This document shows, piece after piece, positions 1-8,449 of a DNA stretch of 64,000 nucleotides (position 1 is its first letter; every line of letters begins with the position of its first letter). This DNA comes from Comamonadaceae bacterium OS-4 (GTDB lineage: Bacteria; Pseudomonadota; Gammaproteobacteria; Burkholderiales; Burkholderiaceae_C), in contig AP026971.1 in NCBI GenBank assembly GCA_027924025.1, forward strand, positions 1-64,000, given 5' to 3'. A model generated the notes under the pieces. That model had not been told where the DNA came from. It saw only the letters and a program-made list of their open reading frames with translations, and ran no database searches. The position numbers and the translations under genes are program-made.

Positions 1-24
1 CTGGGTGACCAAGGTGTCATGAAT

Positions 25-37
25 ATGAAACTTTCAT
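25..37. promoter_or_regulatory. Perfect 13-bp palindrome upstream of lysR-type gene
   Basis: ATGAAACTTTCAT is a perfect palindrome about 35 bp before the LysR start codon. It fits the general T-N11-A spacing of LysR-type operators when the flanking T is included. A role in autoregulation is inferred from position only. Confidence 0.25.
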
Positions 38-70
38 CCCTAAAAATGAGGGCACCCATAGATCACATCA

Positions 71-958
71 ATGTCTGGACTCAGCCTCCTCGCAGCCTTG
101 AAGGCCTTTGACGCAACGGCCCGAGCCGGCAGCATGACCGCTGCCGCGAGAGTGCTCGCTATTCAACAACCGACTGTTTCTTCACACATACAGCGCCTGG
201 AGGTCGACTTCGGCGTGGAGCTTTTTCATCGGCGCGGGCGGCGGCTTGAACTCACGTCCTTTGGACGCACTCTGTTGAACTACACCCGGCGTACCTTCAG
301 TGGCGAGGAAGATGCGCACGCACTGCTCGCTGCTGCGAAAAATCAATACGTAGGGCGACTGGTCATCCATGCCATCGGGCCGCACAACGTGCTGCCCGTG
401 TTGAAGCTGTTCATGAAACAGTTCCCCCAGGTCAACGTGGCTGTTGGCGTAGGCGACTCGCGAACCATCACTGAAAAGATTCTTGACTACCAGGGAGACG
501 TGGGCATGGTGCTCAATCACGTCGCTCACCCAGATCTATTTGGCGCGGCTTACCGTACCCAGCGATTGGTGATATTCGGCAACACCCAACACCCACTCGC
601 GCAACGGGCCACTCTCAAACTGCGTGATCTGCAGGGTCAGAGGTTCGTCATCCGAGAGGAAGGATCGACGACCAGACGCGTGTTTGAACAAGAACTAAAG
701 GAGCGAGGCGTCGAGGTGCAGGTGGCTCTGGAGATGGGCAGCCGCGAGTCCGTTCGAGAGGCGGTGGCGGAGGGGCTGGGCCTAGGCGTCGTGGCGGAAA
801 CAGCCTACAGGCCGGATCCTCGCCTTGTTAAGTTAACTATTTCAGACACCAGCATGGCGACACAGGTGCACTTCATCTGTAGAAAGGAGCGGCATCAAGC
901 TCCACTGATCTCGATCTTCCTGGGTTTGGCGCATAGCGTAAGTCAGAAAATTGCCTAG
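71..958 (+). CDS. LysR-family transcriptional regulator
   Basis: This 295-residue protein has the usual LysR length and layout. A winged helix-turn-helix covers about residues 9-66, with the recognition region around AARVLAIQQPTVSSHIQRLE. A periplasmic-binding-protein-like effector domain runs from about 95 to 290, including the typical GLGLGVV segment. LysR proteins usually control a divergent or adjacent operon in response to a small molecule. The only neighbour here is the 3' remnant of a convergent gene (955-1109), so the target cannot be read. The stop codon overlaps that remnant through a shared CTAG. The family is clear; the regulon is unknown. Confidence 0.9.
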   Translation: MSGLSLLAALKAFDATARAGSMTAAARVLAIQQPTVSSHIQRLEVDFGVELFHRRGRRLELTSFGRTLLNYTRRTFSGEEDAHALLAAAKNQYVGRLVIHAIGPHNVLPVLKLFMKQFPQVNVAVGVGDSRTITEKILDYQGDVGMVLNHVAHPDLFGAAYRTQRLVIFGNTQHPLAQRATLKLRDLQGQRFVIREEGSTTRRVFEQELKERGVEVQVALEMGSRESVREAVAEGLGLGVVAETAYRPDPRLVKLTISDTSMATQVHFICRKERHQAPLISIFLGLAHSVSQKIA

Positions 959-1109
959 GTATGGAACTTGGATTCCATGCAGCCGTGGGGCATGGTCCGT
1001 GCATCCACCTCTGCATCCAGCTTCGCGCCATCCTTCTCCACAAACAAAACATTCTTGGCCGCTGGGTTCATCACTGGATCTGTTGAAAGCGCTTGCTGAT
1101 GCTTGAGTA
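955..1109 (-). pseudogene. 3' remnant of an unknown gene cut by the transposon end
   Basis: An open frame on the minus strand runs from the transposon boundary at 1109 to a TAG at 955-957, giving 51 codons that include NPAAKNVLFVEKDGAKLDAE and end MESKFHT. The sequence looks coding and has no start codon appropriate for a complete gene. It ends exactly at the terminal inverted repeat that begins at 1110, so I read it as the C-terminus of a gene destroyed by the transposon. I do not recognise the family. Confidence 0.45.
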
Positions 1110-2092
1110 GGGGTCTCCTCGTTTTCAGTGCAATAAGTGACGGTACGAAAAGCTAGCACTGGTGCGGAGGTGGTGTTGGTAGATCGTTGATTTCATTGAC
1201 TTTCCTGTTCACTTTCAAATCTGCGATTCGTGGCGTCAAACCGTGGTCGGTTTCATCCATTGGTGCCAGTTATCGATGCATTTGGCCGCGAAGGCAGGAT
1301 TTGGTCAGCATAGCGGTCAACCGGGAAGCGAAACACACCCCGCAAGTTGATGCTCTCCAGCCTGGTGGGCGCAATCTTCCCGATCAGTTCCGGTGGAATG
1401 ACCTGGCGGCGGTTCGACCAGCGATCCAGGACCGCCTGCATCTGTGAGGTATTCCACGCCATCACGATGTTGGCCATCAGGCTCAACGCATCGGCCACAG
1501 CCTGCATTTCATCGACACGTTTGGCCTGCGCCGGGCTGATCCGGCCGGTATAAATGGCGCGCTTGAGGGCGTTAACAGCCTCGCCCCGATTGAGCACCCG
1601 GCGCAACTCGTTCCTGAAAGCGTCCTTGACAAAGTAGTCAGCCAAAAACGCCGTACGCAGCAACCGCCCCAATTGCACGCCAGCCTCATAGATTGGATCG
1701 CCCTGGGCGGCAGAACCGAACCGCGCAAGAGCTGCCACCGCACTGGCATGTCCGCTCATGACCGAGGCTGCCAGGTGCACCAGACTATCCCAATGCTTTT
1801 CGATCAAAGCGACGTCGACATTGGCTTCGCACACCGCAGCGATTTCTGCGGGCACTTTGGTGCCGCGTGGCACAAAGAGGTGGCGCTGTTTGAGTTCCTT
1901 CAACCGCGGGCAAAGATCAAAACCAAGCAAACGGGCATGTGACATGGCAAAGTCGGTGTAGCCATGGGTATCCACAGCAAGCTGGCTGGTCTCCAGCTTT
2001 TCTTGGCGGATGACACCTTCAATGGCCACGCCCGCCTGGCGCTCATTGAGCACAAAGGGCTGCGCATGGAAGATGCCCCACCGGTCTTTTAC
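1110..2092 (-). mobile_element. Truncated copy of a Tn3-family transposon
   Basis: This 983-bp segment matches one end of the intact transposon copies at 2993-6196 and 18369-21572, apart from a few substitutions (for example ggtgcgg here against ggcgcgg in the other copies near 1160). It begins with the same terminal inverted repeat (GGGGTCTCCTCGTTTTCAGT...). Identity stops at 2092, inside tnpA, where a second Tn3-type inverted repeat begins. It is therefore a 5'-deleted copy whose missing part was lost in a rearrangement involving the toxin-antitoxin element. Confidence 0.92.
1253..2092 (-). pseudogene. tnpA: C-terminal fragment of Tn3-family transposase
   Basis: The reading frame encodes the last roughly 280 residues of the 971-residue TnpA found intact elsewhere in the window. 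It includes the second catalytic aspartate region (VDTHGYTD) and the catalytic glutamate region (RGEAVNALKRAI). The N-terminal DNA-binding part and the first catalytic Asp are missing, so it cannot be an active transposase. It is useful mainly as a homology substrate for recombination with the full copies. Confidence 0.9.
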
Positions 2093-2260
2093 GGGTCGTC
2101 TCAGAAAACGGACAACAAAGCACGCTAAGGGCTGGCGTGTCAGGTTGAGGCCATAGACGCCGCGCCGAAGGCGTCAGGAAATGCCTGAAAAGACCCTACT
2201 CTGACGCCCTTTCGCCGCTTCGTCTGACGCCCGGTTAGGCTGTACTTCAATCGGACAGGC

Positions 2261-2542
2261 TCAACCGAAAAGCTCGCTGTGCGAGCCAAGCCGTGCCAGT
2301 CGGAGAGTGTCGGCATCCGACTTGCGGTAGATCAGCAGCAGGTCGGGCTTGACGTGGCATTCCCGATAACCTGCCCAGTCGCCGCTCAGGTCGTGATCGC
2401 GGAATTTTGCGTCAAGCGGCTGATCGGTCGCCAGGGCCACGAGAACGGGCTTCAAATCGCTATCGAGCGTAGCCCGATGCTGGCCCTTGGCCTCGCGCTT
2501 GTAGTCGCGTTTGAAGGCTGAGGCGCGATCAATCGTCCGCAT
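2261..2542 (-). CDS. YafQ-family mRNA interferase toxin
   Basis: This 93-residue protein belongs to the RelE/YafQ fold, whose members cleave mRNA on the ribosome. The family signature is visible in the second half: a DHDLSGDW segment, RECHVKPDLLLIY, and the C-terminal GSHSELF that carries the conserved His and Phe of YafQ-type toxins. The start codon overlaps the 3' end of the upstream antitoxin gene by 14 bases, the usual arrangement for coupled TA expression. All expected active-site residues appear present, so the toxin is probably functional. Confidence 0.9.
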   Translation of the reverse strand: MRTIDRASAFKRDYKREAKGQHRATLDSDLKPVLVALATDQPLDAKFRDHDLSGDWAGYRECHVKPDLLLIYRKSDADTLRLARLGSHSELFG

Positions 2543-2795
2543 GCAAGTCTGCCATCAGGTCATCAACGCTGGCGAAACGCTTGCCTTTCCCAGCCTCAAG
2601 TTCGGCAATGGCCTTGCGCGTGGTGGCGTTAGGGGCTTTCACATCGAAGGGCATCCGGCGCTCATCAGCAATGCGCAGCATCAGCAAGCGGATGGCGTCA
2701 GAGATGGACAACCCCATTGCTTCGAGCGCATCAGCGGCACGCTCCTTGGTGCTGGTGTCGATGCGAGCGCGGACATAGGTATCGGCGGTGCTCAT
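2529..2795 (-). CDS. DinJ/RelB-family antitoxin
   Basis: This 88-residue protein has an N-terminal ribbon-helix-helix of the RelB/DinJ type (about residues 8-50, with VRARIDTSTKERAADALEAM and LSISDAIRLLML). A C-terminal toxin-neutralising tail follows. I chose the ATG at 2795 because AAGGGAA lies 8 bases upstream; an in-frame ATG two codons earlier is possible. It precedes and overlaps the YafQ-like toxin gene. DinJ-type proteins neutralise the toxin and repress their own promoter, matching the palindrome just upstream. Confidence 0.88.
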   Translation of the reverse strand: MSTADTYVRARIDTSTKERAADALEAMGLSISDAIRLLMLRIADERRMPFDVKAPNATTRKAIAELEAGKGKRFASVDDLMADLHADD

Positions 2796-2828
2796 GGTCA
2801 TTTCCCTTGAAGGTTTCAGAGGCTCTAT

Positions 2829-2849
2829 TGTAGTCGCAATGTGACTACA
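2829..2849. promoter_or_regulatory. Palindromic operator of the TA operon
   Basis: TGTAGTC and GACTACA form a 7-bp inverted repeat separated by 7 bp, about 35 bp upstream of the antitoxin start. Its position and symmetry fit a binding site for the ribbon-helix-helix antitoxin. Function is inferred. Confidence 0.5.
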
Positions 2850-2909
2850 GCTTAAGGGCAATGCCGGTTTGCTTACCGTGCTTTGTTGTCCGTTTTCTGA
2901 GACGACCCC

Positions 2910-2992
2910 AGAAAGGCCCGCCAGGGCCTCGTAGCCTAGCGGCGAGGGCCACCGGCCCGGTGAGCGTCGGGAAGGCGCTGGAAGCCCGCCAG
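2910..2992. other. 83-bp GC-rich spacer between two mobile elements
   Basis: The spacer carries no gene. It contains GCCCGCCAGGG twice, once near each end (about 2917 and 2984). It separates the TA mini-element from the intact transposon and may be a relic of an earlier insertion site. Confidence 0.4.
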
Positions 2993-3098
2993 GGGGTCTC
3001 CTCGTTTTCAGTGCAATAAGTGACGGTACGCAAAGCTAGCACTGGCGCGGGGGTGGTCTGGGTAGACCGTTGATTTCATTGACTTTCCTGTTCGCTTT
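2993..3098 (+). repeat. Long terminal inverted repeat, left end of transposon copy A
   Basis: The 106 bp here match the complement of 6091-6196 at 100 positions. Classical Tn3-family repeats are about 38 bp; the conserved inner part ends 39 bp before the tnpA ATG and may include the tnpA promoter. Confidence 0.85.
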
Positions 3099-3137
3099 GT
3101 AAACGGGTATGGTGGCCTCCCACTTTTGAGGTTCACG

Positions 3138-6053
3138 ATGCAGGGTTGGCACACAACGTTTTTGGGGATGCGTGGGCTCCCCCGCGATATCAGCGACTTC
3201 GAGATGAAGGCATTTTTCACCTTCGATGGTGCCGAGCGCGACGCAATCAATGCACGCCGAGGTGATTCCCACAAGCTTGGTCTGGCGCTCCATATTGGTT
3301 TCCTGCGCATGAGTGGGCGTTTGCTCGGTGCCTTTCGGGTAATTCCAGTAGCCTTGTGGCGCCACCTTGGCAACGAGCTTGGCATTGCAGCACCAGAAGT
3401 CGCCTCGCTGAGAGCCATGTATGAACGCGGGCGCACGCTATTCGATCACCAACAAGTAGCCTGCACGGTCCTTGGATTCCAGTGGATGAGCGAGCACCAG
3501 CGCCGCTCACTGGTACGTGAACTGCGCGACGAAGTGGCGCGCTGCGCCGACCGCGATCAGCTACTCGTGCGGGCGCGTCAATGGCTGTACAAGAACAAGC
3601 TGGTGATCGTGCACGAGCGGGCAATTCGGACACTGATTGCGGCGGCACTTGCCCAGCTTGAAGTTGAAACTGGCACCGCCATCGCCGCCAGCGTTGATCC
3701 AGCAACACTTGATCGCTGGCGAGCCTCAGTTTCAGAGCTGCGCCCAGATGGACAAACCCAGCAGAGTTGGCTATGGGCTGCACCGGCGAAACACTCAACC
3801 CGCCAAATCAGCGAGGTACTGGAGCGCATCGACCTGCTTTACACGCTGGACGTTCATAAGCACCTGGCAGACATCCCCGATCTCATCTTGCGCCGCTACG
3901 CGCGCCGACTTGTCTCCAGGCCGCCCTCAGCCGGAGCCAAGATCAAAGAGCCAGCGCGCACCGTGGAGGTCGCATGCTTTCTTCGGTATTGCCTGTTCAC
4001 CACCACAGACCAGTTGATCCTTATGGTGCAGCGCCGGATCGCCGATCTGTGGCGTCAGGCTGCCGCCGATGTCCCCGCTACCGTCAATTGGGCCGCAATG
4101 TACAAAACGCTGCTCGGCGAACTTGTTGCCTTGAGCGCGCAAGGTGCGGTGCCAGATGCTGAGTTGCGTGCCCGTCTTGAAGCCTTGATCACCGAAACCC
4201 AGAAACGCAAACCACCGAGCAGGGCCTCCCTGGTCCGCGAGGGATTGATTGATGGAATTCGCCCCGTGCGGTCGTTGCTCGTCGCCATTGCAAAGCTGCC
4301 CTGGCAGGCCACCGGCGAGCATCCTGCCATCGAGTACCTTGCCAAGCTGCAAGCTTTATATCTCAAAGGATCCAGAAAGCTGCCAGTTGAAGTGGTGGCA
4401 CCAAGTCTGGGAATGATCTGGCAGGTTTCGATCTCCAGCCCAGACCGGGAACGGGCGTTTCAGGCGTTGGAGGTGGCCACCCTGTTTGCCCTGCGCCGCG
4501 CGGTGCGCAATGGCTCGGTCTGGATTGAGCACAGCCTGAGCTTTCGGGGTCGTGCGCGCTTGTTCTTCACGGACGAGCGTTGGCAGGCAGAGTCCAAGAA
4601 ACACTATGCCCGTCTATCGTTACCCAGCAAGGCTGCCACTTTCTTGAAGCCTTTGCTGGCCAGAGTAACTGCCGGTGTCGATGCGGTGGCCGCTGCAGCC
4701 CGCAGTGGCGTACTGCGCGTGGATGATGAACTCCATTTGTCGCCATTGCCCGCAGAGGACGAAGACCCAGAAGTGACCAAGCTGCGCGCGGCTTTGGATC
4801 ACCGCATCGGTGAGGTTCAATTGCCGGAAGTGATTCTGGCCGTTGACGCCCAGGTGCGCTTTAGCTGGATCATGCTCGGACGTGAGCCGCGCTCTACCGA
4901 CGAGCTGCTGATGGTCTATGCCGGCATCATGGCCCACGGCACCAGTCTGACTGCGGTCGAATGCGCGCGCATGATTCCGCAATTGTCTGCCACCAGCATT
5001 CGCCAGGCCATGCGCTGGGCGCGGGACGAACGGCGTCTGAGCCAGGCCTGCCAGGCTGTGCTGGAATTCATGCAGCGACACCCGATTGCCGCCACCTGGG
5101 GGCGGTCCGATTTGGCATCTTCTGACATGATGAGCATGGAGACCACCAAACGGGTGTGGCAAGCCCGGCTTGATCCTCGGCGCAACACACCTTCCATTGG
5201 AATCTACTCCCATGTAAAAGACCGGTGGGGCATCTTCCATGCGCAGCCCTTTGTGCTCAATGAGCGCCAGGCGGGCGTGGCCATTGAAGGTGTCATCCGC
5301 CAAGAAAAGCTGGAGACCAGCCAGCTTGCTGTGGATACCCATGGCTACACCGACTTTGCCATGTCACATGCCCGTTTGCTTGGTTTTGATCTTTGCCCGC
5401 GGTTGAAGGAACTCAAACAGCGCCACCTCTTTGTGCCACGCGGCACCAAAGTGCCCGCAGAAATCGCTGCGGTGTGCGAAGCCAATGTCGACGTCGCTTT
5501 GATCGAAAAGCATTGGGATAGTCTGGTGCACCTGGCAGCCTCGGTCATGAGCGGACATGCCAGTGCGGTGGCAGCTCTTGCGCGGTTCGGTTCTGCCGCC
5601 CAGGGCGATCCAATCTATGAGGCTGGCGTGCAATTGGGGCGGTTGCTGCGTACGGCGTTTTTGGCTGACTACTTTGTCAAGGACGCTTTCAGGAACGAGT
5701 TGCGCCGGGTGCTCAATCGGGGCGAGGCTGTTAACGCCCTCAAGCGCGCCATTTATACCGGCCGGATCAGCCCGGCGCAGGCCAAACGTGTCGATGAAAT
5801 GCAGGCTGTGGCCGATGCGTTGAGCCTGATGGCCAACATCGTGATGGCGTGGAATACCTCACAGATGCAGGCGGTCCTGGATCGCTGGTCGAACCGCCGC
5901 CAGGTCATTCCACCGGAACTGATCGGGAAGATTGCGCCCACCAGGCTGGAGAGCATCAACTTGCGGGGTGTGTTTCGCTTCCCGGTTGACCGCTATGCTG
6001 ACCAAATCCTGCCTTCGCGGCCAAATGCATCGATAACTGGCACCAATGGATGA
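3138..6053 (+). CDS. tnpA: Tn3-family transposase TnpA
   Basis: This 971-residue protein has the length and organisation of Tn3-family replicative transposases. An N-terminal DUF4158-type DNA-binding domain (LPRDISDFEMKAFFTF) is followed by a long helical region and a C-terminal DDE domain. The catalytic acids are probably the Asp in SSDMMSMET, the Asp of VDTHGYTD and the Glu in RGEAVNALKRAI. ATG 3138 is preceded by GAGG 6 bases upstream; a TTG at 3126 is the alternative. The protein is the only product of the element. One silent change at 3671 (T here; A in the coding strand of the other copy) was noticed between the two tnpA genes. Confidence 0.96.
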   Translation: MQGWHTTFLGMRGLPRDISDFEMKAFFTFDGAERDAINARRGDSHKLGLALHIGFLRMSGRLLGAFRVIPVALWRHLGNELGIAAPEVASLRAMYERGRTLFDHQQVACTVLGFQWMSEHQRRSLVRELRDEVARCADRDQLLVRARQWLYKNKLVIVHERAIRTLIAAALAQLEVETGTAIAASVDPATLDRWRASVSELRPDGQTQQSWLWAAPAKHSTRQISEVLERIDLLYTLDVHKHLADIPDLILRRYARRLVSRPPSAGAKIKEPARTVEVACFLRYCLFTTTDQLILMVQRRIADLWRQAAADVPATVNWAAMYKTLLGELVALSAQGAVPDAELRARLEALITETQKRKPPSRASLVREGLIDGIRPVRSLLVAIAKLPWQATGEHPAIEYLAKLQALYLKGSRKLPVEVVAPSLGMIWQVSISSPDRERAFQALEVATLFALRRAVRNGSVWIEHSLSFRGRARLFFTDERWQAESKKHYARLSLPSKAATFLKPLLARVTAGVDAVAAAARSGVLRVDDELHLSPLPAEDEDPEVTKLRAALDHRIGEVQLPEVILAVDAQVRFSWIMLGREPRSTDELLMVYAGIMAHGTSLTAVECARMIPQLSATSIRQAMRWARDERRLSQACQAVLEFMQRHPIAATWGRSDLASSDMMSMETTKRVWQARLDPRRNTPSIGIYSHVKDRWGIFHAQPFVLNERQAGVAIEGVIRQEKLETSQLAVDTHGYTDFAMSHARLLGFDLCPRLKELKQRHLFVPRGTKVPAEIAAVCEANVDVALIEKHWDSLVHLAASVMSGHASAVAALARFGSAAQGDPIYEAGVQLGRLLRTAFLADYFVKDAFRNELRRVLNRGEAVNALKRAIYTGRISPAQAKRVDEMQAVADALSLMANIVMAWNTSQMQAVLDRWSNRRQVIPPELIGKIAPTRLESINLRGVFRFPVDRYADQILPSRPNASITGTNG

Positions 6054-6090
6054 AACCGACCACGGTTTGACGCCACGAATCGCAGATTTG

Positions 6091-6196
6091 AAAGTGAACA
6101 GGAAAGTCAATGAAATCAACGATCTACCAACACCACCTCCGCGCCAGTGCTAGCTTTTCGTACCGTCACTTATTGCACTGAAAACGAGGAGACCCC
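6091..6196 (-). repeat. Long terminal inverted repeat, right end of transposon copy A
   Basis: This is the partner of 2993-3098. The flanking pentamer 6197-6201 reads GAGCT, the complement of AGCTC found at 21573-21577 beside the other transposon copy. Confidence 0.85.
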
Positions 6197-6705
6197 GAGC
6201 TACACCAGCGAACCGTCAATGAAGCGCTAGTTTGCGGAAATTTGAGCCGGGTACCGAGCTTCTTGGACTCCCCGCCCGATTGCAGAACTTGTCCATCCGG
6301 TGTTTCGAAGCGGGTAGGTGCGGTGGGTTGATTGTCCCTAGTCATCTCCCCTTCGAAGCCCCCGACCTTCCAGCTCATGTAGATGGGAATCCCCAAGTAC
6401 TGTGCGACCGCTTTGCAGTAGGCCTCTGTTACGGGAAAGTCCATCAGTTGCGCCGATTCGCGCCCATCAACCAGGTGATGATGCAGCTCTATGCGCTCAC
6501 GGGGGTAGCCCAGCTCCAGAAGGTGTAGCACGCAGGCCAGTGAGTCTTTGCCGCCAGAGAATCCCACGTACACCGTGTCGTAGGTCAGTAATTCAGCGAG
6601 GGTGAGTGTTGTGGGTGTGGAGTCTGTTGCCGGCGCGTCTGGTTCGAAAAGATCCAGTTGGCTAATTCGTTGAGCTCCAGGGGTTTGAATTTCTGGAAGT
6701 CGCAT
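6197..6705 (-). pseudogene. 5' half of a split PAPS-reductase-like gene
   Basis: The frame begins with ATG at 6705, with AGGAAG just upstream, and encodes about 169 residues of a phosphoadenosine-phosphosulfate-reductase-family protein. The PP-loop SGGKDS is at residues 50-55, followed by the HHHLVDGRE segment and KFPQTSASLTVRWCSS. It runs straight into the transposon end at 6196. The missing 3' half lies at 21573-22142 on the other strand. Joining the halves and removing one AGCTC restores a single frame of 357 residues across the junction. The family uses an adenylyl-activated sulfur or phosphate substrate; plasmid members are of unknown role. Confidence 0.9.
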
Positions 6706-6730
6706 TTGTCTTCCTTTCGTTTGGATGGGT

Positions 6731-6757
6731 AAAAAAAAGCCCGCTTGCGCGGGCTTC
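6731..6757 (-). terminator. Rho-independent terminator (minus strand)
   Basis: AAGCCCGC-TTGC-GCGGGCTT is followed on the minus strand by eight Ts. It lies 18 bp after the stop of the DUF932 gene and just before the ribosome-binding site of the split PAPS gene. Confidence 0.85.
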
Positions 6758-6774
6758 TTTGGATGGGTCTGCTG

Positions 6775-7620
6775 TCAATGCGCCTTGTGCTTGGCCAACT
6801 CGTCGGCCAATACAGACAGCGCCTGGTTGAGACGGACGTTTTCTGTCACGCCTTGTACCGCGCGTGTCGTCGTCCGCTTGTTCGTCGCCGTTTTGCCGGA
6901 AAGACCGCCTTTCATCAGGTTCTCTTGGACGACATTGAGGGTCGTATAGAGGTCAGATGCGCTGTCTTCATAACGGCGAACATTCAACAGCTTTGCTGGC
7001 TCAACTGGAGCCGGGCCATCCCAGCGGAGCTGGTGGGCCGCGGCAGCGAATGCAGCTGATTCATGTGGGCGTAGTTGAATGTTGGACAAACGTTCGATTT
7101 GGTCATTGACGCGGGGAATCTCACGAACGAGAGTACCTGTGCCTTCAATGATTTCATCTTGCAGCGACTTGCTGTGACGGAATTTGAGGTCTTCGATGAC
7201 GTTGCTGGCCATCAGGAGGCCGTTTTTGCAAATCATGCGGAAGACACCCATCATGAGCCGGTAGCTGGTCGTGCCGTCGTGGCTATTGATAAGCACCAGT
7301 TCTGGGACAGAGCCGTTGACTTGCTCTGCTTGTGGGAGAGCGAAGCGCAGCATGTGCTTCGTGAAGTCGGCTTTGCCTTCGATGCGGGAATTGCCTTGCA
7401 ACGCTTGGACGACTTCGAAGCCTTCCTTTCGCATCGCGCTGACAATTTCCGCTGTCGGAATGAACAGGTACTTCTGTGTCATGGCCGTCCATGGCGTTTC
7501 GGCAAATACGCTGGGGGCCGCCTTGCGAATCTGGTCATCGCTGAGTGGCGAGCGACCGTTGCCGATGCCGTTGGACATGCCGTGACGCATACGGAGGGGA
7601 GATTGTGTTGCTGGGAACAT
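6775..7620 (-). CDS. DUF932-family plasmid/phage protein
   Basis: This 281-residue protein has the features of the DUF932 family seen on plasmids and phages: SVFAETPWTAMTQKYLFIPT, the central LINSHDGTTSYRLMMGVFRMICKNGL, and a helical C-terminus. The family's biochemical role is not established. A purine-rich GAAAGAAACC precedes the start. It is followed by a strong terminator, so it is probably a single-gene transcription unit. Family assignment is strong, function open. Confidence 0.88.
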   Translation of the reverse strand: MFPATQSPLRMRHGMSNGIGNGRSPLSDDQIRKAAPSVFAETPWTAMTQKYLFIPTAEIVSAMRKEGFEVVQALQGNSRIEGKADFTKHMLRFALPQAEQVNGSVPELVLINSHDGTTSYRLMMGVFRMICKNGLLMASNVIEDLKFRHSKSLQDEIIEGTGTLVREIPRVNDQIERLSNIQLRPHESAAFAAAAHQLRWDGPAPVEPAKLLNVRRYEDSASDLYTTLNVVQENLMKGGLSGKTATNKRTTTRAVQGVTENVRLNQALSVLADELAKHKAH

Positions 7621-7686
7621 AGGTTTCTTTCGATGGTTAAGAAGCCCTCTGACGACCGGGGAGTCGTACAGGAGGCGGTTGGGGGA

Positions 7687-8370
7687 TTAGGGCAATTGAA
7701 CTGTTTTGAGCAGTTCAAACGAGAGGGCGAGGTATTTGGAAAGTCCGTTTAGAACTTCACGTGCCTGCACCTGTTGGGTTGAGGATTTCTGGGGCTGGGG
7801 GCTTGTGCTTTGAGCAACCATGACTGGTGCTGCTGTGGCGGGGTCTCCCGTGCTGCAGTACAGCGGCAGGGAGCCTTGTGCCCAGCAGTTACGCCGCCAG
7901 GTCTGTGGATACACGGCGTTGCCGTAGCTCCATAGTCCCAGTTGCTTTGCTTTGGCGTAATCCGCAGCTCCGATGATTCGTGGGTCACGCACGTACTCTT
8001 TGTAAGCATGTGCATGGCCCAATCGAGCCATTTCGAGGGAGATGTCGATGTTCTGAAAGGACACGCGACACACAGCGCGACCATGGACGTCACGCTCGTA
8101 GCACTGGGCTTTCACGTCACTGCCAATCGGCATCATGGCGGTCAGCGCAGCGCGTGAACTGGGTCCATACGGCTGGCCTGATTTGCCAGTGCCGTGATCC
8201 GTTTCAGGCGCGTCGATCTCTGCCAGCCGGACACGTTGGTTTCCGGGATGCAGGATGAACGTGTCACCGTCATCGATATAGGCAACTTGACCTTCGAGCT
8301 CAAAAGTAAATTGGGCATGGGCCCACGTGGCGGCTGCGAGCAGCACCAACATTGCGATGGCTTTTTTCAT
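7687..8370 (-). CDS. Secreted thermonuclease-like (SNase-fold) nuclease
   Basis: The 227-residue product starts at ATG 8370, giving the signal peptide MKKAIAMLVLLAAATWAHAQ with cleavage likely after AHA. An SNase domain follows (about residues 25-165) with DDGDT, VRLAEIDAPE and GRAVCRVSF, and a conserved HAHAYKEY segment. The RLAEIDAPE and GRAV motifs supply the Arg, Asp and Glu region of the active site. The last 60 residues are Ser/Gln-rich and unstructured-looking. SNase-type enzymes degrade DNA or RNA using calcium. Homologues on conjugative plasmids are common, but their role is unclear. Confidence 0.85.
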   Translation of the reverse strand: MKKAIAMLVLLAAATWAHAQFTFELEGQVAYIDDGDTFILHPGNQRVRLAEIDAPETDHGTGKSGQPYGPSSRAALTAMMPIGSDVKAQCYERDVHGRAVCRVSFQNIDISLEMARLGHAHAYKEYVRDPRIIGAADYAKAKQLGLWSYGNAVYPQTWRRNCWAQGSLPLYCSTGDPATAAPVMVAQSTSPQPQKSSTQQVQAREVLNGLSKYLALSFELLKTVQLP

Positions 8371-8449
8371 GGCTAGTTTGGGGTGAGTGATGGCTTCTTT
8401 TGGATTGCTGAATCCTTGGAAAGCCGGTTTTGTGTGCCACACTGGTGCG

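Larger units (their letters stand above)
2092..2909. mobile_element. Transposase-less Tn3-type mini-element carrying a toxin-antitoxin pair
   Basis: The segment is bounded by inverted repeats of about 38 bp of the Tn21/Tn3 type (GGGTCGTCTCAGAAAACGGA... at 2093, and its complement ending GACGACCCC at 2909). These repeats differ from those of the neighbouring transposon. The only genes inside are a DinJ-like antitoxin and a YafQ-like toxin; no transposase or resolvase is present. No 5-bp target duplication is visible (TTTTA against AGAAA), so it either lost a flank or moved by recombination. It resembles the TIME class of Tn3-derived miniature elements, here carrying TA cargo. Confidence 0.75.
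2993..6196 (+). mobile_element. Intact Tn3-family transposon, copy A
   Basis: This is a 3204-bp element with only tnpA between long terminal inverted repeats; no resolvase, res site or passenger gene is evident. The outer 38 bp of the ends are identical. Similarity extends inward to 106 bp with six mismatches (2993-3098 against 6091-6196). It is the inverted partner of the copy at 18369-21572. Flanks are GCCAG on the left and GAGCT on the right, which do not form a duplication with each other. The right flank pairs with the outside of the other copy, revealing an inversion. Confidence 0.95.

Noticed and set aside
2910-2992. res site for the transposon
   Set aside because: Only 83 bp, with one repeated GCCCGCCAGGG pair and no resolvase gene in any of the copies.
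4620-5342. 240-residue frame on the minus strand inside tnpA (and its twin at 19223-19945)
   Set aside because: It is antisense to a complete, clearly recognised transposase and has no start signals; codon use follows the real gene.
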